A DNA stretch of 64,000 nucleotides from Candidatus Protochlamydia sp. (GTDB lineage Bacteria > Chlamydiota > Chlamydiia > Chlamydiales > Parachlamydiaceae), in assembly GCA_013695355.1 (NCBI GenBank), contig JACDAQ010000050.1:1-64000 (forward strand), in the 5' to 3' direction. The position numbers and the translations under genes are program-made. A model generated the notes under the pieces. That model had not been told where the DNA came from, did not search any database, and was given only the letters and a program-made list of their open reading frames with translations. Below are positions 54,745 through 63,922 of the stretch, one piece after another (position 1 is the first letter of the stretch; the number at the start of each line of letters is the position of its first letter).

Positions 54745-54933
54745 ATTTTCAGTGATTTACATATCCGAAATCATATCTAAAAATTTGAGTTCGTAAAGCT
54801 CCATTACGCAGTATTTACGCACTAGACTGGATGAAACTGCAGTAAAACTCCCTTGGCTTTTAGGATTTTTATGCTATATTTTCGTGACGACTGTAACCTT
54901 AGCGACTCACAAAAAATTAAGTCCAGCCTATCC

Positions 54934-55935
54934 ATGAAAAACATTTATCCAAAAAAATTTGCATTGATTGGCCTCCCTGGAAGTGGAAAGTCTACATTTG
55001 CTTCTAAGCTTGGTAAAATCTTAAGTCTTCCAGTGCACCACCTGGACAGACACATGTTCGAACCTGGTGGGAAGAAAAGGGACAAGCAAGAATTCATAGA
55101 AACTCAAAAAGCTATGCTTGAAGAAACAGCATGGATTGTTGAAGGATGTTCATTTTCAACTTTTGAAATGAGATTCGCTAAAGCTGATGTTCTGATATAT
55201 TTTCACTTTTCTAGGGCTGTCTGTTTCTGGAGGTTTTTCAAAAGGCTGTTTAATTACAAACGAGATTTTGGAGGCTTACGAGTCATCAACTGGGAACTCT
55301 TGAAATACACCTGGAACTTCGATAAAGAAAAAAGGCCCCGAATCGAAGAACTCAGAGAAAAATATCCTCAGATTGATTTTCTTATCTTCAGAAGCCAAAA
55401 AGATGCTGATCTTTTCTTGAAGCAGAGCGCTAATTTTACAGAAAGAGACAATACTATGAAAAAAGAAATCTCTATAAGAGGCTACCACCCAGAAGATGTA
55501 CAAGCACTTGCCAATATCTATTATAATACGATTCACAGAGTCAATATTCAACACTACACGCAAGAGCAAGTAGATGTATGGGCTCCAAAATCAAGTTTAG
55601 AAAACACAGAAGGATGGTCAAAAAAGTTTCCTAGAACTAAACCAATTATTGCAACTGTCGGAGATAAAATCGTTGGATTTGCTGAGTTTGAGCCAAATGG
55701 TCATATTGACTGTTTCTATTGCCATCATGAATGGATTGGGAAGGGCGTTGGATCAGCTCTTATGAAAGAAATTCTTCAAATAGCAAAGAACAACGATATC
55801 CATCTCATTTTCTCCGAAGTAAGTATCACCGCCAAGCCTTTTTTTGAAAAATGGGGATTTAAAACCATAATTCAACAAACGATCGTTAGAAAGGGTGTTG
55901 AACTAATGAACTTCAAAATGGAACGAACCATCTAG
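54934..55935 (+). CDS. FlaR/adenylate-kinase-like NTPase fused to a GNAT acetyltransferase
   Basis: 333 residues from the ATG at 54934 (an ATG at 54871 is an alternative). The N-terminal half is a 'topology modulation protein'-type P-loop kinase: 'GLPGSGKST' at 13-21, 'LPVHHLDRHMFEPGGKKR', 'TAWIVEGCSFSTFEMRFAKAD' (in part), 'RAVCFWRFFKRLFNYKRD' and 'LKYTWNFDKEKRPRI', all features of that family. From about 175, after an internal Met, a GNAT follows: 'VQALANIYYNTIHRVNIQHY', 'CHHEWIGKGVGSALMKEI' (acetyl-CoA loop) and 'AKPFFEKWGFKTI'. The N-terminal half is related to the stand-alone NTPase at 7123. The second domain is close to the YafP-like GNATs. Substrate unknown. Confidence 0.8.
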   Translation: MKNIYPKKFALIGLPGSGKSTFASKLGKILSLPVHHLDRHMFEPGGKKRDKQEFIETQKAMLEETAWIVEGCSFSTFEMRFAKADVLIYFHFSRAVCFWRFFKRLFNYKRDFGGLRVINWELLKYTWNFDKEKRPRIEELREKYPQIDFLIFRSQKDADLFLKQSANFTERDNTMKKEISIRGYHPEDVQALANIYYNTIHRVNIQHYTQEQVDVWAPKSSLENTEGWSKKFPRTKPIIATVGDKIVGFAEFEPNGHIDCFYCHHEWIGKGVGSALMKEILQIAKNNDIHLIFSEVSITAKPFFEKWGFKTIIQQTIVRKGVELMNFKMERTI

Positions 55936-55952
55936 CTCATATCTTTTTCTTA

Positions 55953-56015
55953 TGTGACAATTGTGACATCGGCGACTCGTGGACAATGAGTGTCACATTT
56001 CAATACGTTGTCACA
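55953..56015. promoter_or_regulatory. Cluster of TGTGACA/TGTCACA inverted repeats
   Basis: TGTGACA at 55953 and 55962 and its complement TGTCACA at 55991 and 56009 lie in 63 bases between convergent genes. They can pair as nested hairpins. Being between two gene ends, a terminator or a mobile-element remnant is more likely than an operator. Confidence 0.35.
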
Positions 56016-56042
56016 CAAGCATTTGATAAAGAAAATTTAGAA

Positions 56043-56621
56043 TTAGAGCAAAAGAAGTGATCTTATGCGTGCAAAATCAAAATCAGGCTCAGAGAATTTA
56101 ATAAAATATTGTAGCTGCCAAGCTTGTGTTTTTTTAGCCTGTGAATTGTCTGCTTTATCCCAAGGAGGATAAATCCGCATAGCTCGCTTACCTTCCTTTT
56201 CTCTCGATGATATGATTCCTTTTTCGCAGAGTACAGCTTTTGGAAAAACAAATTGGCCAAAATGATTTTCAGCTCGCACACTAACCATAAGAAAGTCAAA
56301 AGAATCGTTAAAGTTATAAGGCAAAATAGGCCCTTTACCTAGGCGTTTCCAAAAAGTGACAAATTGTCCAACTTTTGTCGGAGTAATCTTTCCTACGCGA
56401 AATTTGATAGAATGATTGTTTAGGGTGAATTCAGCAGCTCCGTAATCTTCACTCTCATCTTCTATTTTGAGGTTTTCCAGGATTAGTCTATATGGCTTAT
56501 AGACAAAATCTTCAGCTAATAACAAATCTGGATGAACCCTCTTTGAGAGAAGATTGTCCTTTAGCTCAATGACCACGATGTTTTTCCTTCCGTTTTTCTT
56601 GTTTGAGAGAAAATTGCTCAT
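56043..56621 (-). CDS. MepB family protein
   Basis: 192 residues matching the MepB family, first named from the Staphylococcus mepRAB locus and of unknown activity. Blocks: 'VHPDLLLAEDFVYKPYRL', 'YGAAEFTLNNHSIKFRVGK', 'ITPTKVGQFVTFWKRLG', 'FGQFVFPKAVLCEKGIIS', 'KRAMRIYPPWDKAD' and 'TQAWQLQYFI'. It looks complete. Its first 25 codons overlap, out of frame, the end of a lysine-rich reading frame, so the true start may lie a little inside. No membrane segment or signal peptide. Confidence 0.8.
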   Translation of the reverse strand: MSNFLSNKKNGRKNIVVIELKDNLLSKRVHPDLLLAEDFVYKPYRLILENLKIEDESEDYGAAEFTLNNHSIKFRVGKITPTKVGQFVTFWKRLGKGPILPYNFNDSFDFLMVSVRAENHFGQFVFPKAVLCEKGIISSREKEGKRAMRIYPPWDKADNSQAKKTQAWQLQYFIKFSEPDFDFARIRSLLLL

Positions 56622-56781
56622 CTTTACGAGCCTGTTTTTCAGCGCTGCTTATACTTTTTTTCTCTTTCTTTTTCTTCTCGATCTCTTCTCGCATGTAGTC
56701 TGGCGCTAAAGTAGAAGGCTTTGATGCCTCCTTCATTTTTTCCATTTCTCGACGAACTTCTTGTTGCACCTGATTATCCAA
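56566..56781 (-). other. Lysine/glutamate-rich short ORF upstream of MepB, doubtful
   Basis: A 71-codon frame starting 'MDNQVQQEVRREMEKMKE' and ending 'LKQEKRKEKHRGH', almost all charged. It overlaps the MepB start by 56 bases and abuts the 5' break point of the AbiEi relic. It may be the tail of a mobilisation or relaxase-like protein fused to a new start, or noise. No family assigned. Confidence 0.25.
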
Positions 56782-57190
56782 AAAAACATGATCTCGTGAG
56801 CATTATTCCCCCTCATGTCAATGATGTAGCCAAAGCTATTGCAGAAAAAGATAGTGTGCTAATTCAACCAGCAGGCGCTCATGCGGCAAATTTAGTAAGC
56901 TTTTCCACACAAGTTCCAGGCCGAGTTATATTTCTTACCGAAGGTGCATCTAAGAAAGTGAAAGTTGGCAATCAAGAAATCATTTTCAAAAAACCACAAG
57001 AAAAAACATGCTTTCAGCTGGAACAAGAGAAGGTCTTCTAATGCAGGCATTAAAAAATCTGGGAAAAGATCATATCGACAAAAAGATGCTTATGCAAATT
57101 GCGACTGAAGAAGAAATTAGAAAAAGCATGAAGTTCGCTCCAGCCTGGATAAGAGTTCTTGTTTTTGAAATCATAGGAATTAAACCATGA
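56780..57190 (+). pseudogene. AbiEi/DUF6088-type antitoxin, 5'-truncated and frameshifted
   Basis: The plus strand reads 'KKHDLVSIIPPHVNDVAK', 'AIAEKDSVLIQPAGAHAAN', 'LVSFSTQVPGRVIFLTEG' and 'SKKVKVGNQEIIFKKP', then, after a frame change near 57030, 'EGLLMQALKNLGKDHIDK' and 'FAPAWIRVLVFEIIGIKP'. This is the DUF6088 type IV antitoxin pattern ('ipPs...ia.ai.......i.psGa.AaN.lgLSTQVP....ylT.G.sr.i..g...I.fk'). The winged-helix N-terminus is missing, cut at about 56780. Its TGA overlaps the ATG of the toxin remnant. Confidence 0.75.
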
Positions 57191-57237
57191 GTGAGATCGA
57201 TCTTTTACCTCAAAACGAACGAGAGCTTTTCTTCAGA
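57187..57237 (+). pseudogene. AbiEii toxin N-terminal stub
   Basis: From the ATG that overlaps the antitoxin's stop (ccATGAg), the frame reads 'MSEIDLLPQNERELFFRA', a usual start for AbiEii nucleotidyltransferases ('..l....r.elf..tA'). Similarity ends after about 17 codons, where the oppositely oriented GNAT fragment begins. The toxin was deleted by this junction. Confidence 0.55.
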
Positions 57238-57547
57238 GCTGAGCTAGTGTGGCTAATTCGAAAAATTCAATTGCTGGAAATAAATTTTCAATTAATTCTA
57301 AGGCTTTTTGAGCGATCTTTTGATTTCGATATCCCGGGTCAATAAAAATGGGTCCTAAAAATAGGGTTCCAGGAATTGTGTGTTTGATAGCAATACCTCC
57401 AACCAAAATATTTTCCTTTAAAATCTTAAAAAAGCCTTTTAATGGGTCATTTATTCTTAGAATAGTTTTATCTAAAGGCTCACATGCGGGATTATTTTTA
57501 TGATCGTTATATTTCTCAAGAAGAGGTAAAAAAGATTTAACTTGCAT
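57233..57547 (-). pseudogene. GNAT acetyltransferase internal fragment
   Basis: The minus strand gives 'FLPLLEKYNDHKNNPACE', 'GFFKILKENILVGGIAIKH', 'GTLFLGPIFIDPGYRNQKIA' and 'ALELIENLFPAIEFFELAT'. This is the centre of a GNAT ('iFI.PeyrnkkIaqkal..iE..yP....~eL.T'). The usual end after 'ELAT' ('i....~N..lYek.Gy') is missing, and the upstream part overlaps the SDR frame. Both ends are recombination junctions. Confidence 0.65.
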
Positions 57548-58122
57548 AGCATTTGTACGATCCCTGGATTAATTGCATTGACCCGAATATTTTTTGAACC
57601 GAGTTCACACCCTAAAGATTTTGTGATTGAATCAACCGCTGCCTTCGTAGCACTATAGACTGTTGCGTAGGGCGCCCAAGACTTGCTCGCAAGAGAACTA
57701 ATATTAACGATGCTTCCTCCTGCCGAATTAAAATGCTTAACAGCTGTCTGACAGGCGAGTAATAGGCCTAGTACATTTAAATTAAAATGCTTATGGAAAT
57801 TCTCAATTGTAATTTTTTCTAAAGGGGCAAATTCATAGAAGCCTGCATTGTTAACAAGAATATCAAGTTTTCCAAATACCCTTTCTGTTTCAGAAAAAAG
57901 ATGGTCAATCTCCTTTTGATTTGTTATATTAGCTTGGATAGCTATAGAGTTTCCACCGCTACGTTTGATGTTGCGGACAACACGATCTGCTTCTTCATTA
58001 CTGGATGAGTAATTAATCACCACTGAAGCTCCTTCTTTCGCCAATTCCTCTGCAATTGAGGCCCCAATCCCCTTGGATCCTCCCGTCACAATCGCCACTT
58101 TACCAATTAATTTCTTTGACAT
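57472..58122 (-). pseudogene. SDR family oxidoreductase, C-terminally truncated by recombination
   Basis: The first 188 residues are a normal classical SDR: 'VAIVTGGSKGIGASIAEE' (cofactor loop), 'ILVNNAGFYEFAPLEK', catalytic 'SIVNISSLASKSWAPYATVYSATKAA' (cited only to show Ser and Y-x-x-x-K; positions about 141-166) and 'NIRVNAINPGIVQ'. After 'GIVQ' the sequence switches at about 57550 to the GNAT fragment read in another frame, giving an unrelated 25-residue tail. About 45 residues of substrate-binding C-terminus are lost, so activity is doubtful. It lies 9 bases after the PadR regulator gene. Confidence 0.7.
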
Positions 58123-58131
58123 ACTGACACC

Positions 58132-58650
58132 TCAATTAATTTCATTTTTCAACCAACGAATTTCATGTTCAAGTTGATCCAATCCATACCTTAATGTTTT
58201 AAGACGCACTGATCTGCGGGGCGAATCGCTTAAACCTTCTAATCTTTCTTCTATTTTTTTGTAATCGTCATAAATCATTACAATTTTTTCCAATCTTTCC
58301 TGAAATAAATGAACTATTTCAGGTTGGACAGTAACAAAAAATAGTTTTAAAAGAAATTCATTACGTGGAATTTCAGATCCCGTCGAACTTTCTAACCATT
58401 TCTTAAATTCCTCTCGTCCTAGTTCAGTAATCGAAAAAACTTCTTTTTGTTTCTTTCCAACAAAAACGACTGTGGATTGAGCTTTTCCTTCATTTGCCAA
58501 AAGTTTTAACATTGGATAAATTGTGGAGTCAGATTCCCGCCAAAAATAGGCTGTTGATCTTCCCATAAGAGATTTAATTTCATATCCTGAACAAGGCCCA
58601 TCCAAGAGCATTCCCAAAATTGCATATCTTGTTTTATTGACTAATTTCAT
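58132..58650 (-). CDS. PadR family transcriptional regulator
   Basis: 172 residues. The PadR winged helix is at about 8-80: 'YAILGMLLDGPCSGYEIK', 'WRESDSTIYPMLKLLANEG' and 'KKQKEVFSITELGREEFKKW'. A helical C-terminal dimerisation domain (PadR/Vir type, about 95-170, 'LFFVTVQPEIVHLFQERL') follows. PadR proteins are usually ligand-sensing repressors of detoxification genes. Here it precedes an SDR gene in one operon, which it may have controlled together with itself, but the SDR is now truncated. Confidence 0.85.
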   Translation of the reverse strand: MKLVNKTRYAILGMLLDGPCSGYEIKSLMGRSTAYFWRESDSTIYPMLKLLANEGKAQSTVVFVGKKQKEVFSITELGREEFKKWLESSTGSEIPRNEFLLKLFFVTVQPEIVHLFQERLEKIVMIYDDYKKIEERLEGLSDSPRRSVRLKTLRYGLDQLEHEIRWLKNEIN

Positions 58651-58924
58651 GTGATACCTAGTTACTGGGTATTTTACAAACTTCCTGATTTATTTAGAAG
58701 GAAATTTCACATACGTTCCAAGATCATCATCTATTACCAATACTCCTCAAGAATAATCAAAAACCCTGTATTTTAAAATAATTCATTGTAAAGTAATCAA
58801 GGTGTGGGCTTAATCACCTGAGTTGGGAATTATTTCCTTTAAAAGCTTGAGGATATTTTTTTTTTTTGAAAGAAAGTAAAACCCGCAACTATTAATATTC
58901 TTTTGTATTAAATATGGAAAAACC

Positions 58925-61900
58925 ATGAATGAAATGACTAATTATAAAGCCTTTGATGATCGAGTGACAGATTTATGGAATGATTTTAAATTTTCTCGAT
59001 CGCCGAATGAAAGGTTGCAAGAAGCTATTACCTCTACTGCTACTAAAATTCTTAGGGAAATATATCAATACTTCGACTTGTCAAAACAACCTGACGAAAC
59101 CAATATATCCTTATCCCTAAAGCAGTTAGATTCGTATTCAACTAAAGTGACCGTTCCAAAAGAGCTTCTAAATATTTGCAAACATTTAGGTCAATTACAA
59201 AATATAGTTAATCAAGCACTTAAGAAGCCTATTGAAGCTAATCAATTCGAAATCGACGTAAAAATACCCCCAGCCATTCTTCAATCTTATTGGGGTTTAG
59301 ATGAAGAAGAATCTTTAGCCTCTCCCTTTTCTTATAAATATAATAAAGTGAATTTTGAATCTCCACTTGACGCGATTGAAAAACTCTACACAAATTCACA
59401 TAGTGACGAAATGAGACGCGCTTGTCTTTGTTATTGCCTCCATTATCAGCATTACAATGCAGAATTTACCGAAAGAGAGAATATACGCTTAGGTTATCCT
59501 TTCCCCCTATGTGCTTCGACAAACAAGGCTGCCTATATCCGAACCGATTACCATCCACTTTTTGAAATCATTTACCCATGGGTTCAAATAAATTTAATTC
59601 AACGGTTTGAAGAAACTAAAAATAAATTTAAAGATAAAAAGGAAACTTTTGATTATTTTAAGCTAACCTCATTAACTTTATTAGATTTATTTGAGTTATT
59701 TTATAAAAATAAAAGTTTTTTAATATTGAATGAGACAGACATCCAGGAATCAGTATGTATAAGAAAAATTGAAAATAAATATACTCTTCTAGTTAAAATT
59801 GAAATTAATAATCTACAAGAAAGCCTTCATGAAAATTTACAAACTCAATTTAAAAAAAATAATCTCAATCAGATTAGAGAAGAATATCCAAACTTATTTA
59901 TTATTTTTTATCTTAATGAAGCCGATGTCGACTGTTCAATAATGTGGGTGGCAAAGTGGCAAAATCCAAATATTAATAACGAGTTAAAATGTGTTAAGCT
60001 CTTCGAGCTTTTTACCAATGAGAATTTATCTTTGTGGAGTAAAGCGGGTGCTATTCCAGATAGATTAGCAGTAAATAAATTTGCAAATTTTAATATTGAA
60101 GAAAATGAACTTTTCAAAACTTTAAGCCACCATAGCAATTTAAAAAAATATGAAAGTTCAAGCAATAGCAATAGCAATGGTAGATGGTTGAATAAAATTA
60201 AAGAAATAGAATTATACAGCTTTATAGATGACCCCGGCTCAAAACTTTATCAACAGGCAATTTTAAAATGGAACTCAGTTTTATTAAATCAATATCCAAT
60301 ATTTCACGCACTTTTGGCCTCACAAGTTATCCCCTGGATTTCAGATAAAGCTGACATTGTAAATTGGGCAAAAGGTTATCAAAACTTATGTGAAATAGTG
60401 ATGCTTTGTCTACAGTCATTTCCTGACTTATCTAAAATGCATGATCTTGAACGATTACAATCAATTATACTTAATGAAATGCCCACAGACATTTATAAAT
60501 CCATAGGCCTTTTTCCTTACGCGATGAATAGCGTCATTTTTACCCTTGGTCATATTCTTAAAAATTCTAATGGGAAAACATTAAATGTAACATGTATTAG
60601 CCACAACTATTTTGAAACTAATGGCTTACTAAAAAATATGCATGAGAAAGGACTTATTCGTGCAAATGAAAAAAATTCTTTAGAAGAAATAGATGAAATA
60701 CCAGATGTGCTAATTTCAGATATTCATTCTAATAATGCAGCAGCGAAAGAAATCTATCAAAATGATATAGGTAATTGGATCGCAACTCGACTTTCTGATA
60801 ATAAAAATCAAAAAATGATTTTAATCTTAGATATTACACTTAATTATCTTACTGACCCCATATTTCTTAAAATTATTAAAACTTTAAATATTTTTATTGA
60901 GGAAGAAAAATTAGAAGTCTATGGGATTTTGAGTGTTGCTAAATTACTACAATTAGGAGCGGACAATTTTTCAGGAGGATTATGTTTATATTTAGGGAAA
61001 AAAAATGGGGGCAATCCTCCAATTTTTCCTTCCCCTATACCGGAAAAAGTAGCATTTTTTACATTGCTTACAGAAAATTTTCAACATATTACTGCCAGCT
61101 ATTTCAAACAAATTCGAGAAAACACAGATTGGATCTATAAAGAATTAAATAAAGAATTTTTAGATATTTCAAATTCTGTTTCACATCAAATTATAGCAGA
61201 AAATTATGAAATTAATAAAACACATTTTTGTGCAACAAAAGTTAAGCAAAATACAGATGATCATACGGTCTATATAGCCCTGAGCTTTGAACCTTTCTTT
61301 GTTGTTTTAGAAAAATATAAACTACAAAAAATAAAAGAATTATTAAAATCTATTTATAATGAATCCAATCTTCAATTAGAAAGAGAGGATACATATTCCC
61401 TGAAAAGCATCCTAATAAAAATAAAAGAAAAGCAAGAATTTGAAAAACAAATTCAAAAAGATATTAAAGGATTAGCTAATTTGAGTAAGATAAAATTAAA
61501 AAAAATAAGTGGTGAAAATGAAACTTATGATGAAAATACGATAATTTTAAAATTACAAATGAAATGTGTTAATAATAAATGGGTATTCGAAGGAGAAAAA
61601 TATCAATTTCCTTCACTATCTACCATTAAAAATCCCCAATTTTTCAAAAAACTTGAAGAATTGAACAAACAATATGGAAATAATAGCGATTTAAAAAATC
61701 TTTTAGCGATCATAAGATCAAATCAAATAGAAGCGAATTTTTTTCGAAATTTATTTATTGAATTAGCACTCTTGCTAGGCGTAGAGCTAAAAAAGCATCA
61801 ACAACATAACGAAAGTTTAGAAAAAATTTTTAATAAGATAGAAGAAGTTATCAAAGGTTCACAAGAATTATTAGCGGATAATTTTTCTCCAGAAGGAATT

Positions 61901-63922
61901 TATGAAAACATTAAAATAAAAGAAAGAGAAAAATACGTTTCTAAGCTTAGAAGAATGCTTCTAAAATTGGCAGAAATTCGTGGATTTCCGCTTACCGGCC
62001 GTCAAAGTTTTGGCTTTTCACTTTCCAATATGAGCGGGGTATGCGAATCAATTCGATTTTCCATAGGTGTGGAAAACCAAACTCTTAGGCAACTTTACAT
62101 CGATCTTGTCAGTGAATTCAGTTATGCGTTAACCCGCTCAATTGCACACGAGCCTAGCCAATTTTACTTGGAAAGTTTTGAAAAACAAATTAAAAATATC
62201 TATGAAATAATCAATGGAATCAAAGATTTTGAGCCAAAAAATATTCCTTTCTTAGAAGATAGCTATGACCAATATGGAAAACATTCTTTGATAAATGCAG
62301 GTATGGCAGAAGTTTCATATGATTGTTACAAATTATATTTGATGCTTACCCAAAATAAAAAAGAAGTTTGCATTGGTTTCTCAAATATCATTTTTGGTGA
62401 AAACGAAACCTACACTCATTCAGATCTTTTAAAATTATTTTTTCATCTTCAGTATCTAAAATCACAATCAATTTATGTCAAAAATTATGAACCGTTATCC
62501 TATAAAAGCAATCTAGAATGCTATAAAATTTTCGATGACTTCAATGATTTTCCACTAGTCGATAATTGCACTCACAGTATCAATGTGGCAGGTCAAGGAT
62601 TTAATATTCGTTTTAATCCTGAATTTTTATTAATAATTGATAACGTTAAATATACATTAAATGAGGTATATGTAATCGAAGAATCGAGAACTAAACCTAC
62701 TCAACTTGCAAGATTAGATAAAGAAAAACGTAATTTTATTTTTAATCAGTGCGTTAAATACAATTTAACAGCTAAATTATTTAAAACAAATGGCATTCTT
62801 CTCAGTTTTTTAGATGAAAAGCCCAGCATTGATTATTTTTTAAAATTAGAGTTTACATACTTGGAAAATGGAATTAGGGGCATAGTCAATTTTTTAAATG
62901 AATTAAATTTGAATATGCTTCCTCTTCCTAAAAACTGTTCTTGGGATAATAATCGCAACGCTTTGACAGTATTATTCAGTGCTTTAAAATCTTTTGGTCC
63001 TAGATTTCTTTATAAATTGACTCCAGATCAAATGGATTTGATTGGGACAATCAACAAAATCCTAATTAAATCTACTTTGAAAGAAATGTTTGTTATATTG
63101 CTAAATGATAGTTTGAACCATGAAAAACAAATTAGCAGAGATTCCGCAGAAGCTTTTGCGAAAATTTTTATTGAACACTGCGATGATGAATATATAGTTG
63201 AATTAAAGAATTGGATTATAAATGCAGAAAAAAATGAAATAAATGAAGATAGATTTTCAAATTATCTTCGTGCTATCTTTCCAATTGTAAAGTTTTTATT
63301 CACAGAAATTGATAAGTTTTACACAATGAAGATTTCTGCCTCGTTGCATACCATTTCTTATAAAAAGAGGGCAGATTTTCCTGAATTTTTTGAATATACT
63401 ATGCAATTAATGGATAATTTTTTTGTCAAAGCGCAAAAAGTTACTAAAGCAGATTTTATATTAAAATTATTGGATTTTTATGTCTATTATCCTTTTAATT
63501 TGGAAATGACAGATCAAATTTATGGGCTTATACGTAATATTGATACTAATCTATGCATCGAATGGATAAAATCCTCAAATTTCTTTTATGAACCTATCGA
63601 TCATTTGGTGTATCAGCTAAGTATTCTTCCAGATTTTATCCCTATATTTTATGAACATCACCAAGAAAAAATAAAAATATTTTTAGAGCGTAGCGGTTTT
63701 AAAAAGTTGATTTTAGAAATGAATATAAAAAACCAGGAAGTTTTTATTGCATCTGTTCGTTGGGCAATTATCACTCAAGATGAACAACTTTTTAAGATGA
63801 TATTGGATGCAAGGGAAAAAAATTTGTTCGGCCAGGTAATTCCAGAAATTAACTGCTATAAACAATTTTTAAATTGTGAAAGCCCGATCCAGGCACAATT
63901 ATTAAAAAAATTAGAATATTAA
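58925..63922 (+). CDS. Giant protein of unknown function, 1665 residues
   Basis: One uninterrupted frame of almost 5 kb in a region full of broken genes, so it is probably maintained. There is no signal peptide, no clear membrane span and no repeat, and I do not recognise the family. Residues about 555-690 give a faint likeness to the cofactor domain of PLP-dependent (aminotransferase-fold) enzymes: 'IPDVLISDIHSNNAAAKE', 'MILILDITLNYLTDPIFLK' and 'VYGILSVAKLLQLGADNF' then 'SGGLCLYLGKKNG', with the lysine in 'SVAK' where such enzymes hold the cofactor. Another well-ordered stretch is about 1020-1060 ('IRGFPLTGRQSFGFSLSN', 'SGVCESIRFSIGVENQTL'). The C-terminus is helical. Strong AT bias like the other effector-type genes. 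A host-directed role is a guess. Confidence 0.7.
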   Translation: MNEMTNYKAFDDRVTDLWNDFKFSRSPNERLQEAITSTATKILREIYQYFDLSKQPDETNISLSLKQLDSYSTKVTVPKELLNICKHLGQLQNIVNQALKKPIEANQFEIDVKIPPAILQSYWGLDEEESLASPFSYKYNKVNFESPLDAIEKLYTNSHSDEMRRACLCYCLHYQHYNAEFTERENIRLGYPFPLCASTNKAAYIRTDYHPLFEIIYPWVQINLIQRFEETKNKFKDKKETFDYFKLTSLTLLDLFELFYKNKSFLILNETDIQESVCIRKIENKYTLLVKIEINNLQESLHENLQTQFKKNNLNQIREEYPNLFIIFYLNEADVDCSIMWVAKWQNPNINNELKCVKLFELFTNENLSLWSKAGAIPDRLAVNKFANFNIEENELFKTLSHHSNLKKYESSSNSNSNGRWLNKIKEIELYSFIDDPGSKLYQQAILKWNSVLLNQYPIFHALLASQVIPWISDKADIVNWAKGYQNLCEIVMLCLQSFPDLSKMHDLERLQSIILNEMPTDIYKSIGLFPYAMNSVIFTLGHILKNSNGKTLNVTCISHNYFETNGLLKNMHEKGLIRANEKNSLEEIDEIPDVLISDIHSNNAAAKEIYQNDIGNWIATRLSDNKNQKMILILDITLNYLTDPIFLKIIKTLNIFIEEEKLEVYGILSVAKLLQLGADNFSGGLCLYLGKKNGGNPPIFPSPIPEKVAFFTLLTENFQHITASYFKQIRENTDWIYKELNKEFLDISNSVSHQIIAENYEINKTHFCATKVKQNTDDHTVYIALSFEPFFVVLEKYKLQKIKELLKSIYNESNLQLEREDTYSLKSILIKIKEKQEFEKQIQKDIKGLANLSKIKLKKISGENETYDENTIILKLQMKCVNNKWVFEGEKYQFPSLSTIKNPQFFKKLEELNKQYGNNSDLKNLLAIIRSNQIEANFFRNLFIELALLLGVELKKHQQHNESLEKIFNKIEEVIKGSQELLADNFSPEGIYENIKIKEREKYVSKLRRMLLKLAEIRGFPLTGRQSFGFSLSNMSGVCESIRFSIGVENQTLRQLYIDLVSEFSYALTRSIAHEPSQFYLESFEKQIKNIYEIINGIKDFEPKNIPFLEDSYDQYGKHSLINAGMAEVSYDCYKLYLMLTQNKKEVCIGFSNIIFGENETYTHSDLLKLFFHLQYLKSQSIYVKNYEPLSYKSNLECYKIFDDFNDFPLVDNCTHSINVAGQGFNIRFNPEFLLIIDNVKYTLNEVYVIEESRTKPTQLARLDKEKRNFIFNQCVKYNLTAKLFKTNGILLSFLDEKPSIDYFLKLEFTYLENGIRGIVNFLNELNLNMLPLPKNCSWDNNRNALTVLFSALKSFGPRFLYKLTPDQMDLIGTINKILIKSTLKEMFVILLNDSLNHEKQISRDSAEAFAKIFIEHCDDEYIVELKNWIINAEKNEINEDRFSNYLRAIFPIVKFLFTEIDKFYTMKISASLHTISYKKRADFPEFFEYTMQLMDNFFVKAQKVTKADFILKLLDFYVYYPFNLEMTDQIYGLIRNIDTNLCIEWIKSSNFFYEPIDHLVYQLSILPDFIPIFYEHHQEKIKIFLERSGFKKLILEMNIKNQEVFIASVRWAIITQDEQLFKMILDAREKNLFGQVIPEINCYKQFLNCESPIQAQLLKKLEY

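Noticed and set aside
55953-56015. Operator for a regulator of the MepB or kinase-GNAT gene
   Set aside because: The repeats lie between two gene 3' ends, not in front of a promoter, so a terminator or element remnant is more likely.
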